This document shows positions 1-9,507 of a stretch of DNA of 63,984 bases, one piece after another. The notes under the pieces are model-generated. The model saw only the letters and a program-made list of their open reading frames with translations, did not search any database and was not told the DNA's origin. The translations under genes and the position numbers were made by a program. This DNA comes from Halococcus salsus (lineage in GTDB: Archaea; Halobacteriota; Halobacteria; Halobacteriales; Halococcaceae): assembly GCF_009900715.1 (NCBI RefSeq), contig NZ_JAAAJC010000010.1:1-63984 (forward strand), written 5' to 3'. Each line of letters begins with the position of its first letter. Positions within the stretch are counted from its first letter, which is position 1.

Positions 1-65
1 TGACAGTTCTTAGCAATATACGAGCGTCACTGACCACCAATCGGCAGCTCAAACTGGGAGAAGTC

Positions 66-389
66 ATGGGATGGGCAAGTATCTTAATGAGCCTCTGGAT
101 AGGGCTCACGGCGATCACTGACGAGGCTTGGATAGCTGGCGCACTTTTCCCAGTGGGAGCTCTAGCATTCGCAGTCGGGATGGCTGCCAAACAACGGGCC
201 TATGGTTTTCTACTGCTGAACCTCACCGGCCTGTTGCTCGTTTCAGGACTAGTAGTATTTGGATATCCAGCGGAGGCCAGCCTCCCTCTGCTTATCGTTG
301 CTGGTGGCTTTTTCAATGGGTTAGTCTTGCTTCTGGGGTACATATATCCGGACCTACACGGCGAGCCTGCCAGACCAAACCCGGAATAG
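66..389 (+). CDS. Small four-helix membrane protein, unknown function
   Basis: A 107-residue protein made almost entirely of hydrophobic helices (about residues 5-20, 24-40, 47-66 and 70-93) with a short polar C-terminus, so it should sit in the cytoplasmic membrane. No catalytic motif is visible and I do not recognise the family. The ATG at 66 follows a purine-rich GGGAGA stretch that could act as a ribosome-binding site. The ORF starts close to the window edge, so any operon partner upstream cannot be seen. The downstream neighbour is a broken fragment on the other strand. Confidence 0.6.
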   Translation: MGWASILMSLWIGLTAITDEAWIAGALFPVGALAFAVGMAAKQRAYGFLLLNLTGLLLVSGLVVFGYPAEASLPLLIVAGGFFNGLVLLLGYIYPDLHGEPARPNPE

Positions 390-441
390 ATCTTTCCAGA
401 GTGATCGTGCGCGCTACTGGCAGCTTGTCTATCACAGTTTG

Positions 442-645
442 TTAGGGCAGTCCGATTGTAGCCGATAAGATGCTTGCACCGGCTACTAAGAGAAGAAGGC
501 TGGCAATAATCACTCCAGCAAGCTCATCGCCAGACCCGACGACAACAGCGTCAGGAGGCGATTGAAGCGCGCTTGCGAGTCGCGCGATACGCTCAGGTCG
601 GTCAAACGCGTTCTCAACGTCAGAATAGTGAAGCAGAGTTGGCAT
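442..645 (-). pseudogene. 5' remnant of a 5'-nucleotidase-like gene fused to a hydrophobic tail
   Basis: The first 40 residues (starting MPTLLHYSDVENAFDRPERI) are clearly homologous to the N-terminus of the complete metallophosphatase at 3265-4650, with the same LHYSD(V/I)ENA start and the same GSGD motif. After GSGD the similarity stops and 27 hydrophobic residues follow before the stop. No metal-binding core remains. I read it as a decayed duplicate whose 5' end has become joined to unrelated sequence. A tiny membrane-anchored protein is possible but less likely. Confidence 0.6.
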
Positions 646-721
646 ACTCGAAGCTTGTCTTTGATTTGTACTCCATCGACAAAGAACGTACTGCCGCTTA
701 GCTGGATTGCAGTACCCGCAT

Positions 722-729
722 GGTTTATT
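722..729 (+). promoter_or_regulatory. Box A for the DUF5694 gene
   Basis: A TTTATTG-type box A lies about 28 bases before the ATG at 755, the spacing expected for a leaderless haloarchaeal transcript. This supports the ATG at 755 over the longer ORF starting at 707. Confidence 0.5.
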
Positions 730-754
730 GCGATATCGTCTCAAGGGAATCATA

Positions 755-1624
755 ATGCTCAGACCACGGGCAACTGCTCGAAAGACGCCGACCTGGCCAA
801 CACCAACTCCTGAACAGGTGGAGGTCGTACTTCTTGGAACGTACCACATGGATGAACCCGGATTAGATGACGTCAATGTCAGTGCCGACGACGTTCTTGC
901 GGATTCTCGGCAGAACGAACTCAAATCCTTGGTCTCGCACCTCGAGCCAGTCGAACTAGACTACGTCGCCGTTGAACGACCTGCCTCTCTGGGGCAGGAA
1001 GTGAACGAGCTCTATACGCGCTATCACGAGGGGGAGATCGCATACGATGAAGAGCACACGTTCGCTCCCCATCATCCCGAGCGAGACGACGACGGAATGG
1101 CATGCCGGAGTGAGGTCATTCAAGTTGGATTCCGGCTCGCCGATCGACTCGATCATGACCGGGTTTTGCCTGTCGACGTTCCCGAGATGCTCGGAGAAGA
1201 TCCTGATTTCGAGCGCTTAGAAGATGAAGCCGACCTCACACCGAAGGTAGACACTCCACAATTAGACCGAGATCGATTACAGGAATCCCTGGATGAGCGC
1301 CTCACTGATAGCTCTATCACCGAGTACCATCGCTACCTCAACGAAGAAGCTGCTCTCCACTACAATGATGGAATGTTCGAGGAATTCCTTCGCTATGGTG
1401 AAGGCGACAGCTATGCCGGCCCCGATGCGCTCGCCAAGTGGTATCGTCGGAACCTCAGAATGATTCACAACATCTGGCGCGCTGTGGACGCCGATACTGA
1501 CCGGGTGCTTCTCGTCGTTGGGTCAGGGCACATCCACATCCTTCGACACCTTCTCACCGAATTTCCACAGTTCTGCCCTGTTAGCTCGCTGCCGTACCTC
1601 CCATCGGATTCTAAGCGGGAGTGA
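755..1624 (+). CDS. DUF5694 domain protein (TraB/ChaN-like fold)
   Basis: A 289-residue cytoplasmic protein. The N-terminal LLGTYHM followed by PGLDDVNVSADDVL is the typical start of the DUF5694 family; VAVERPAS follows, and VVGSGHIHIL lies near residue 256. Paired GTYH and GSGH motifs are reminiscent of TraB/ChaN-like metal-dependent folds, but the substrate is unknown. The start at 755 is preferred because of the box A at 722-729. The gene stands alone between the 5'-nucleotidase remnant and a convergent acetyltransferase gene. The family assignment is fairly secure; the role is not. Confidence 0.8.
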   Translation: MLRPRATARKTPTWPTPTPEQVEVVLLGTYHMDEPGLDDVNVSADDVLADSRQNELKSLVSHLEPVELDYVAVERPASLGQEVNELYTRYHEGEIAYDEEHTFAPHHPERDDDGMACRSEVIQVGFRLADRLDHDRVLPVDVPEMLGEDPDFERLEDEADLTPKVDTPQLDRDRLQESLDERLTDSSITEYHRYLNEEAALHYNDGMFEEFLRYGEGDSYAGPDALAKWYRRNLRMIHNIWRAVDADTDRVLLVVGSGHIHILRHLLTEFPQFCPVSSLPYLPSDSKRE

Positions 1625-1650
1625 GCGGCGCTAGGAATGAATGACCATAC

Positions 1651-2466
1651 TCAACAGCGGTTTGCTTCGAGCCATTCAATGGCAAAGTCCACAAGCTCTG
1701 ACTGAGAGAGGAGTTTTGCTTCACAATCACCGATGGCCCCCGTTCTGCATGCCTTCGGTTTACAACGCTCAAATGCTGCGCCACACTCTGAGAAGTCCCC
1801 ATCATCGAAATTGAGGTCCCCAAAGGACACCCACTCACGCTCTCCATCCACGAGTACTGCGCTACCATGCGTATCAGTACCCAGGTCGAGGTCGGCTCGA
1901 TACTCAGCGAGATGGATAGATGTACTCGTTTCGTGGGACGTTCCCAGATACAAGACGTCACCATCGAGGTCATACATACGAGCTAGTGGCGAATCCTTGC
2001 CGAGCGAATACGCTAACGAATGGTCCTCAGTGACGAACTCAGCATCGGCTCCCCACGCCGCAAACGAGTGCTGGGGATGCTTGCTCCGAAGAACATCTGG
2101 ATAGGACCGAAAACACTCAGCGATAGCACCCATCCCCTGTGTCGGAGTCACGGCTGGCCGGAACGGCGGCATCTGGTCTCGAATCGTATCGTACCACGAG
2201 TCGGGGACGGGTGGATTTTGCATATCAGTCGGGTCTCTATTTCCTGGTGAGTGCGTCGGCATGACGAGAGTTCCCTCCTCACCAGTAACCTCTTGCAGCG
2301 CGTCCACAACCGTAGGAGCGCCGCCACAGACCCATCCGAGGGAAGATAGCGATCCGTGGACAAGTAGCGTTTGACCTGCTTTAACACCGAGAGATCGTAA
2401 GTCCTCTACCAGCGAATCAACTGTTATTGGCTCTGGAGAACGATCTTCAGGAAGGATATCGTTCAT
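1651..2466 (-). CDS. AAC(3)-family aminoglycoside N-acetyltransferase-like protein
   Basis: A 271-residue protein with the AAC(3) signature from the N-terminus: LLVHGSLSSLGWVCGG, then GTLVMPTHS, FRPAVTPTQGMGAIAECF, HPQHSFAAWG, and the catalytic region LYLGTSHETSTSIHLAEY near residues 175-192. This family transfers acetyl from acetyl-CoA to the 3-amino group of 2-deoxystreptamine aminoglycosides. Archaeal ribosomes are poorly sensitive to most of these drugs, so the natural substrate may be another amine. The length fits the family (about 260-280). The C-terminus carries several cysteines (ERCKPKACRTGAIGDC). It is convergent with the DUF5694 gene and 51 bases downstream of the NUDIX gene on the same strand. 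Confidence 0.88.
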   Translation of the reverse strand: MNDILPEDRSPEPITVDSLVEDLRSLGVKAGQTLLVHGSLSSLGWVCGGAPTVVDALQEVTGEEGTLVMPTHSPGNRDPTDMQNPPVPDSWYDTIRDQMPPFRPAVTPTQGMGAIAECFRSYPDVLRSKHPQHSFAAWGADAEFVTEDHSLAYSLGKDSPLARMYDLDGDVLYLGTSHETSTSIHLAEYRADLDLGTDTHGSAVLVDGEREWVSFGDLNFDDGDFSECGAAFERCKPKACRTGAIGDCEAKLLSQSELVDFAIEWLEANRC

Positions 2467-2517
2467 GGGGAATCTACGAAGGTAGCTGGACTTAGCAAGT
2501 GGGGAATCTCAGCTGCT

Positions 2518-3117
2518 CTAATGAGTACTGGAACCAGTCGCTAACGAACGCAGGTAGTCGTGTTTTCGTGTGTACTCGCGCATTTCTTCAGGGAGTTCGT
2601 CGTGGCTAAACCACGCCAAATCCGTGATCTCCGGATTCGCTTCGATTTCTGCTTCGCTCAGTTCTGCTCCGCCACTCGGTTCTGCAGTGAAGACGATAAC
2701 GGGTATCGGGAGGGGCTCTGGTCCACCGAGGTCAACATTCATCAGACGGGCGAAAAGGACACCAGTGATTTCGCACTCGATGCCGGTTTCCTCACGGGTT
2801 TCACGTTGAGCGGTTTCCGCGGGCACTTCACCCGGTTCGCCCGCCCCGCCAGGCGTCTCCCACTCACGAACGGGGTTTCGCACACAGAGCAGCTCGGCAT
2901 TGTCGTTTACAACGACCGCTCCTGCCGCATACGGGTAGGATTCGTCCTCGAATTCGTCGGCCGTTTCTGGATAGATTGGGTCGTCGTGGTTCGGCATTGG
3001 CTCGACGAGAAGTGGCTCAATACGCTCGTAGTCCCAGCGTTCATCCAAGTCAGTAAGCGTCCGTTCAGCACGTTGATGTACAGCCTCAGCAACCGAATCG
3101 TGGTCAGTACTGTCCAT
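2518..3117 (-). CDS. NUDIX hydrolase
   Basis: A 199-residue protein with an intact Nudix box (consensus GX5EX7REUXEEXGU) read as GEPGEVPAETAQRETREETG, about residues 93-112. Preceding strands include AAGAVVVNDNAELLCVRN, as in NTP-pyrophosphohydrolase-type NUDIX proteins. It should hydrolyse a nucleoside diphosphate linked to another moiety with Mg2+. The N-terminal 60 residues are an acidic haloarchaeal extension. It lies upstream of the acetyltransferase gene on the same strand and may be co-transcribed. The exact substrate cannot be read. Confidence 0.9.
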   Translation of the reverse strand: MDSTDHDSVAEAVHQRAERTLTDLDERWDYERIEPLLVEPMPNHDDPIYPETADEFEDESYPYAAGAVVVNDNAELLCVRNPVREWETPGGAGEPGEVPAETAQRETREETGIECEITGVLFARLMNVDLGGPEPLPIPVIVFTAEPSGGAELSEAEIEANPEITDLAWFSHDELPEEMREYTRKHDYLRSLATGSSTH

Positions 3118-3264
3118 GTTTCTTCTCCTCTAGGGTGTGGGAAGAAGCTACTCCTCCTGAAGCGATTGCGACAGTGAGGGAATCGCTTGAACTATAAGAA
3201 AATCAGCAATAAAATACATCAACACTCGCTGTAGCCTCCGAAATATCTTTGAAAAGCGGCTGAG

Positions 3265-4650
3265 ATGATTGCCAGTATGCCTCTCCAGATCCTCCACTAC
3301 TCTGATATCGAGAACGCCTATGACGATCCTGAACGCATTGGACGCCTCGCTGGGCTTATCAACCGCCTGCGCGACGAACAGACTCTCGTCACAGGAAGCG
3401 GTGACAACACGGCCCCAGGTGTCCTCTCGCTCGTCACCCATGGAAAGCAGGCATTCGATTTCTTCCACGCCGTCGAACCAGATGCCGATGTCCCCGGGAA
3501 TCACGATTTCGACTACGGAATTGACCCTCTCCGCTCGCAGATTCGTGACTCACCACAGCCATGGCTCTGCGCGAACGTCTTCTCGGGAAACGAGCGTTTT
3601 TCCGCCGACGAAGGAACGCTGTCACACACCGTCATCGAAACCGAGAATCACCGAGTCGGGCTGATCGGCGTTGCAACCCCTGATACGCCAGTTATGGTGC
3701 CTGAGGCGGAGCCTCTCAATTTCACTGACCCCGTCTCCGCTGCTGCTGAGAGCGTTAACGAACTTCAGGACAGCGTGGATACTCTCGTCGTGCTTTCGCA
3801 CTGTGGCGACGACACTGACCTCGCTACGGCACTTGATGTCGACGCGGTCCTCGGCGGGCACAAGCATACACCACATACTGAGTACATTGACGGAACTCTC
3901 GTCGCTCGTCCTGGCTCAAACGGCCGGTATCTCCTTTCAGTCAATTTCGAGGGTGACGATCCAACTGTTACCAGACACGAGGTTAGCGATGGTGCGCTTG
4001 ATGAAGGCGTCTCGTCAGCTCTACGAACCCGAATGGATGAAACCGGGCTTACCAATGTAGTGGCCACGCTCAACGACCCGATACCAGTACACGACCGGGC
4101 GCGCTTGGCAGGGGAAAGCCTGATCGGGAACTTCGTGACTGACGCCCTACGTTGGCGAGCGGATGCTGAAGTTAGTCTAATGCGGGCCGGGATCCGCGAG
4201 AACGAGCCGCTCACCGGTTCTATAACCTCTGCAGACCTCATCGGCGTTCTTCCATTTGACAACGACCTGTGTGTCGTCGAACTCTCCGGCGAACAACTTC
4301 TCGAATCGTTTCGTGAACTCGCAGTCACGTACCGCTATCCCGAAGCTACCGACTGGTGGTTTGGTCACGTAAGTGGAGCGACCATCGTTTGGAATGACCA
4401 GACGAATTCCCTTCTTGATGCAGCCGTGAATGGTAACCCTGTTGCAGAGGATCAGATGTATTCTGTCGCTGTTGATTCTCATCACGTCGAGACAACTCAT
4501 CTATTCTCGACGTTCGATAGTAGTGAGGTAACCAAAACGGCTGGAACGGCGTATGAGGCGCTCGTTGAATATGCCCAAGAGTGGGGTGTCAGCCCTGAGC
4601 TGGAAGGGAGGATCCAACGACCGGCCTTTGAAGAGGCTGAGAGTGACTAA
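3265..4650 (+). CDS. 5'-nucleotidase / metallophosphatase family protein
   Basis: A 461-residue two-domain protein. Residues 1-210 are a calcineurin-like metallophosphoesterase with GSGD (44-47), GNHDFDYG (78-85), VVLSHCGDD and GGHKHTPH, which supply the metal ligands. From about residue 270 comes the C-terminal substrate-binding 5'-nucleotidase domain (LIGNFVTDALRWRADAEVSL, then LPFDNDLCVVELSGEQL). Members hydrolyse nucleotides, 2',3'-cyclic phosphates or UDP-sugars, usually outside the cell, but no signal peptide is visible here. The first motif is SDIEN instead of the usual DxH, shared with the remnant at 442-645, so it looks like a haloarchaeal variant. Starts at 3265 or 3277 are both possible. 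Confidence 0.88.
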   Translation: MIASMPLQILHYSDIENAYDDPERIGRLAGLINRLRDEQTLVTGSGDNTAPGVLSLVTHGKQAFDFFHAVEPDADVPGNHDFDYGIDPLRSQIRDSPQPWLCANVFSGNERFSADEGTLSHTVIETENHRVGLIGVATPDTPVMVPEAEPLNFTDPVSAAAESVNELQDSVDTLVVLSHCGDDTDLATALDVDAVLGGHKHTPHTEYIDGTLVARPGSNGRYLLSVNFEGDDPTVTRHEVSDGALDEGVSSALRTRMDETGLTNVVATLNDPIPVHDRARLAGESLIGNFVTDALRWRADAEVSLMRAGIRENEPLTGSITSADLIGVLPFDNDLCVVELSGEQLLESFRELAVTYRYPEATDWWFGHVSGATIVWNDQTNSLLDAAVNGNPVAEDQMYSVAVDSHHVETTHLFSTFDSSEVTKTAGTAYEALVEYAQEWGVSPELEGRIQRPAFEEAESD

Positions 4651-4776
4651 CCTCTATCCGGCTTTGGAAATCTCTGAGGCAAAAGCGGATCAACGGTGTT
4701 TGTTGGTCTGTGCAGGGGCTGGAACAGCATGCTCTCTCTTACGAGAGACGCTCTTGTGAAGTACATTGTTGGTGAG

Positions 4777-5232
4777 TCAGAGAACTGCTCGGATAATCTG
4801 TTTCAGTGCTTCTCGACCCGGTTTGCGGAGGATTCGTCGCCGAAGCTGGAACGGTCTGAGATACGCGGTCAGTTTGTCCTTTGAGACGCCTCGATGCGGC
4901 GAGAGCCACCGTTGCGCCAGCGACGCGTGGCTCTCGCACGTGTTCACGTGCGCGTCTCCATCAACGTACTCGCCGTCACCGTGAATTACTGATTCTCGGT
5001 GGAAGCTCTCGTCACCGTCGAGTGGATCGTAGGCCCGAAATCCGTCAGTATAGACGGTCAGCGACTCCTTCTCGCGGTTGTCGAGAAGGAGTCGCACGGT
5101 CGCTTCGTCGGCGGATTTCGCCGGGACGACGTATCGCTGACCGCTGCCGCGATCAACGAGCGTGAACACTGGCGGTTTGTCCCCCTCGTACGTTCCTCGT
5201 CCGCGTTTCGAGAGGCCACGCGAGCGCGACTC
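4777..5232 (-). pseudogene. IS1595-type transposase, C-terminal half
   Basis: The frame reads SRSRGLSKRGRGTYEGDKPP into VFTLVDRGSGQRYVVPAKSA, then VYTDGFRAYDPLD (second catalytic Asp), HVNTCESH (third acidic residue) and the basic C-terminus. This is homologous over its whole length to the intact transposase at 28672-29556. It is separated from its N-terminal half by the 333-bp insert, so no full transposase can be made. Confidence 0.85.
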
Positions 5233-5258
5233 TAATGACTGAGAGAAGTTGTGAAACC

Positions 5259-5281
5259 TTTACCGTAATTTTTACGGTAAA
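5259..5281. promoter_or_regulatory. TTTACCGTA palindrome at the gene's 3' end
   Basis: A 9-bp perfect inverted repeat, TTTACCGTA and TACGGTAAA, with a 5-base spacer ATTTT, overlaps the stop codon of the 73-codon gene. It shares the sequence of the two motifs upstream of the gene's start (5507-5529). It could be an operator copy, a transcription terminator or both. Confidence 0.5.
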
Positions 5282-5493
5282 TCAGTTTCGTTCGGCTTTT
5301 CGATCCGTTCAGCGAGCAACTGAACCAACTCCTGTACGGTGATTTCATCCTCTTGGGCGAGGGTCGCATCAGCAGCATACTCGATCGCTTCAGCGTAGCT
5401 AGAGCGATCATGAGAAGCCATGATCCGCGTTAGCTTCGTTGCCAAGCTATCGCTGATTGTGACGGTTGTGTACCCATCTGGAGGCATATCCAA
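5272..5493 (-). CDS. Putative ribbon-helix-helix / antitoxin-like small protein
   Basis: A 73-residue acidic protein carried inside the MITE-like insert. The N-terminus reads YTTVTISDSLATKLTRIMAS followed by SSYAEAIEYAA, the pattern of haloarchaeal VapB/DUF7557-type ribbon-helix-helix proteins (beta strand TVTIS, then two helices, with a S-Y-x-E-x-I motif at the second). The C-terminal half (VQELVQLLAERIEK) is a charged helix. TTTACCGTA motifs lie 14-36 bases before the start and at the stop, as for an autoregulated DNA-binding protein. No toxin partner fits in the insert. The fold assignment is a pattern-based inference. Confidence 0.5.
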   Translation of the reverse strand: MDMPPDGYTTVTISDSLATKLTRIMASHDRSSYAEAIEYAADATLAQEDEITVQELVQLLAERIEKPNETDLP

Positions 5494-5506
5494 CCAAGGT
5501 AGCGAA

Positions 5507-5529
5507 TTTACGGTAAAACCTACGGTAAA
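5507..5529 (-). promoter_or_regulatory. Tandem TTTACCGTA operator-like sites
   Basis: Read on the minus strand, two TTTACCGTA copies stand 14 bases apart immediately upstream of the 73-codon gene (start at 5493). One continues into a palindromic TTTACGGTAAA. Same-face spacing, and a further palindromic copy at 5259-5281, suggest binding sites for the encoded small protein. Confidence 0.5.
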
Positions 5530-5565
5530 CTACTCTGCTATCTTCATAACTTCTCTGGGTCATTA

Positions 5566-5994
5566 TCGGTCGCGCTCGCGGCCTTTCTTCCCGGCAGAGA
5601 CGTAGAACTCGTCAATCTCGACCGGGCCAACGAGGGAGATGGCTGGCGCGTCGAGCGTTCTGGCGAACTGCTCGACGCGCCGGCGAAGCGAGCGATACGA
5701 AACGTCAATTTCAGCGTCTAATTGGCGGATACTCGTGTTGAACCGGAGAAACGAGTAGAACGCGAACAAGAGCTTGTCGAGGCCGATCTTCGCGTGCGCG
5801 AAGGTCGTGCCGGTCTTGTCGTTGAACGTTCGGTCGCAATCCTTACAGAGATACCGTTGATACTCTCGATAGCTGCCGTGTTTGATCACCGACTCAGACC
5901 GGCAGTGCGGGCAGTAGAGGCCGTCGCGCCAGCGAACCTGCTCCAGCAGGTTCGCGGCGCTCGCCTCTGAGCGAAGCAATTCAACTGGGAACAT
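5566..5994 (-). pseudogene. IS1595-type transposase, N-terminal half
   Basis: It begins MFPVELLRSEASAANLLEQV and contains the N-terminal zinc ribbon CPHC...CKDC, the helical linker and the first catalytic motif VEIDEFYVSAG. The frame is cut after GRERDR by the insert at 5233-5565. The start at 5994 matches the start of the intact copy at 28672. A GGGTGACGC hairpin lies just upstream (6002-6023). Confidence 0.85.
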
Positions 5995-6001
5995 TGCATT
6001 C

Positions 6002-6023
6002 GGGTGACGCTGCCGCGTCACCC
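6002..6023. promoter_or_regulatory. IS1595 subterminal hairpin
   Basis: A perfect 9-bp stem, GGGTGACGC and GCGTCACCC around TGCC, lies between the IS end and the transposase start. The intact copy has the same stem with a TTCC loop at 28644-28665, a few bases before its ATG. It may limit translation from transcripts entering from outside. Confidence 0.5.
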
Positions 6024-6091
6024 TTGCCCGCTACGCTTTCACAGCGACAGCGCTACTCGACCAACAACCTGCTTCCGAAGAGCGATAAAGT

Positions 6092-6484
6092 TTAGTGGTC
6101 CTCCGGCTCATCCTGCTTCGTCGCGTGTACGGTGCCGTCTGGATGCTCTGGTGGACTATAGAGCGTATACAACCGAAGGGCTTCCTCCTCTGACGTATTT
6201 GTGACGTTGTGTTCAGCTCCATCAGGAATCACTACGATATCATCGTCTTCGAGGGAAATCTCTTCGTCGTCAAGAACTACTTGTGCGGTCCCTGCTTCGA
6301 TCCGGATAAACTGATCGATATCTGAGTGGGTTTCGAGCCCGATCTCTTCACCCGGTTGGAGGGTCATGAGAACGAGCTGGGTGTTCTCACCGGTGTACAG
6401 CACGCGGCGATAATCCTCATTTTCGAGGGTGTCCTCCTCGATGTCGGTCGTGAACCCGTTCGCTACGTTTTCAGTCATGAGCAT
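6092..6484 (-). CDS. Cupin-domain protein
   Basis: A 130-residue single-domain cupin. Motif 1 reads PGEEIGLETHSDIDQFIRIEAG (residues about 45-66) and motif 2 reads VIPDGAEHNVTNTSEEE (about 87-103). In the usual first motif the ligands are two His, a Glu and a later His. Here the first motif has one His (ETHSD) plus acids, and the second keeps a His (AEHN), so a metal site is likely but not certain. The role is unknown; similar proteins bind small organic ligands. A TACATAATAG box A lies about 28 bases before the ATG at 6484, favouring that start over 6478. It is framed by two IS1595 derivatives. Confidence 0.85.
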   Translation of the reverse strand: MLMTENVANGFTTDIEEDTLENEDYRRVLYTGENTQLVLMTLQPGEEIGLETHSDIDQFIRIEAGTAQVVLDDEEISLEDDDIVVIPDGAEHNVTNTSEEEALRLYTLYSPPEHPDGTVHATKQDEPEDH

Positions 6485-6518
6485 CCTCTTTTACCAGAGC
6501 TACTATTATGTACCTTTT

Positions 6519-6838
6519 GCTCATTTCGAAGGACGTTGTTGGTGAGTCAGAGAACAGTCCGAACAATTTCTCTCAAGGCTTCTCGTCCGGATTTGCGTAG
6601 GATTCTCCGGCGAAGACCGAAGAGTCTGAGATAGTTGTGAGTTTGTCTTTCGAGGTTCCTCGGTGCGGCGAGAGCCATCGTCGCGCCAGCGAACCTGCTC
6701 CAGCTGGTTCGCGGCGCTCGCCTCCGAGCGAAACACTTCAACTGGGAACATAGTCGAGTGATGCTGACGCATCTCCCATGCCCGCTACGCTTTCACAGCG
6801 CCAGCTCTATCCGACCAACAATCTGCTTCCGAAGAGCG
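6519..6838 (-). mobile_element. Internally deleted IS1595 derivative
   Basis: Both IS1595 ends are present (a GAAGGACGTTGTTGGTGAG end at the left, GCTCTTCGGAAGCAG inward from the right). Between them only the first 22 or so transposase codons (FPVEVFRSEASAANQLEQVR) and the last 45 (ending GREALREIVRTVL) remain. The junction falls where the two parts share a short similar sequence (gcg...atggctctcgccgca), so a microhomology-mediated internal deletion is likely. At about 320 bp it is MITE-like and could move in trans. Confidence 0.75.
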
Positions 6839-7018
6839 TATAGGCTATTATGAGAATGACTTATGTTCTCGCTAGTGTCGAATCTGTAGCGGTCATCCCA
6901 ATGAACCGGTTTTTCACCTAGTGAATGTATCTATCTCTTCCGCTCGTGAGTGGTGTTCGGCAATTCTGAGCGGATCTGGCAACCATGCATAGAGTAGACA
7001 ATCCCGGATGCCGAATTG

Positions 7019-9232
<2,214 letters not shown>

Positions 9233-9507
9233 TTACTATTTTCCTGACATCGACAGGAGTTCGGAATAACAGTTTGTGTGACTGAGACGCCCGGCTACCT
9301 GAGGCCGACCTATGACCATTCGTCTTTAGCTAACTCCAGAAGTTGGTTACGCTCATGTGTAGCACATTGTTGATGGCGAACAGTCTTGCGATTTCATTAG
9401 CTCTCATAGCCCGTTGCATGGTTTCGAAATCAGCTCGGAAATATCGTACAGCAGTCACTAATTGCAGGAATAGTCACTTTCACTAGACTAGAAGTCGGAG
9501 TAGTGCT

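Larger units (their letters stand above)
5233..5565 (-). mobile_element. 333-bp MITE-like insert carrying a small gene
   Basis: It interrupts the IS1595 transposase between the codons for GRERDR and SRSRG. Its ends are inverted repeats: TAATGACTGAGAGAAGTT at 5233 and, on the other strand from 5565, TAATGACCCAGAGAAGTT, with about 20 of 23 positions equal. The flanks join to an apparently uninterrupted IS reading frame without a clear target duplication. The insert contains one 73-codon gene and three or four TTTACCGTA-type motifs. It is too small to encode a transposase, so it must have moved in trans. Confidence 0.75.
4749..6084 (-). mobile_element. IS1595-family element, copy 1, interrupted by a MITE-like insert
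   Basis: The ends match those of the intact copy at 28584-29585: GCTCTTGTGAAGTACATTG at the low-coordinate side, and GCTCTTCGGAAGCAGG read inward from 6084. It carries an N-terminal transposase half (5566-5994) and a C-terminal half (4777-5232), both on the minus strand, separated by a 333-bp insert with its own inverted repeats. Without the insert the element would be about 1 kb, like the intact copy. It is therefore dead as an autonomous element, but its ends look usable by the intact transposase elsewhere in the window. Confidence 0.85.

Noticed and set aside
1651-2466. True aminoglycoside resistance gene
   Set aside because: The family match is clear, but archaeal ribosomes are poorly sensitive to most aminoglycosides; only the AAC(3)-like family is claimed, not the substrate.
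9330-9419. 29-codon minus-strand frame reading MQRAMRANEIARLFAINNVL, possibly the end of an old gene
   Set aside because: It looks somewhat protein-like, but has no recognisable family, no upstream continuation without stops, and lies between katG and a transposase. Too little to call.
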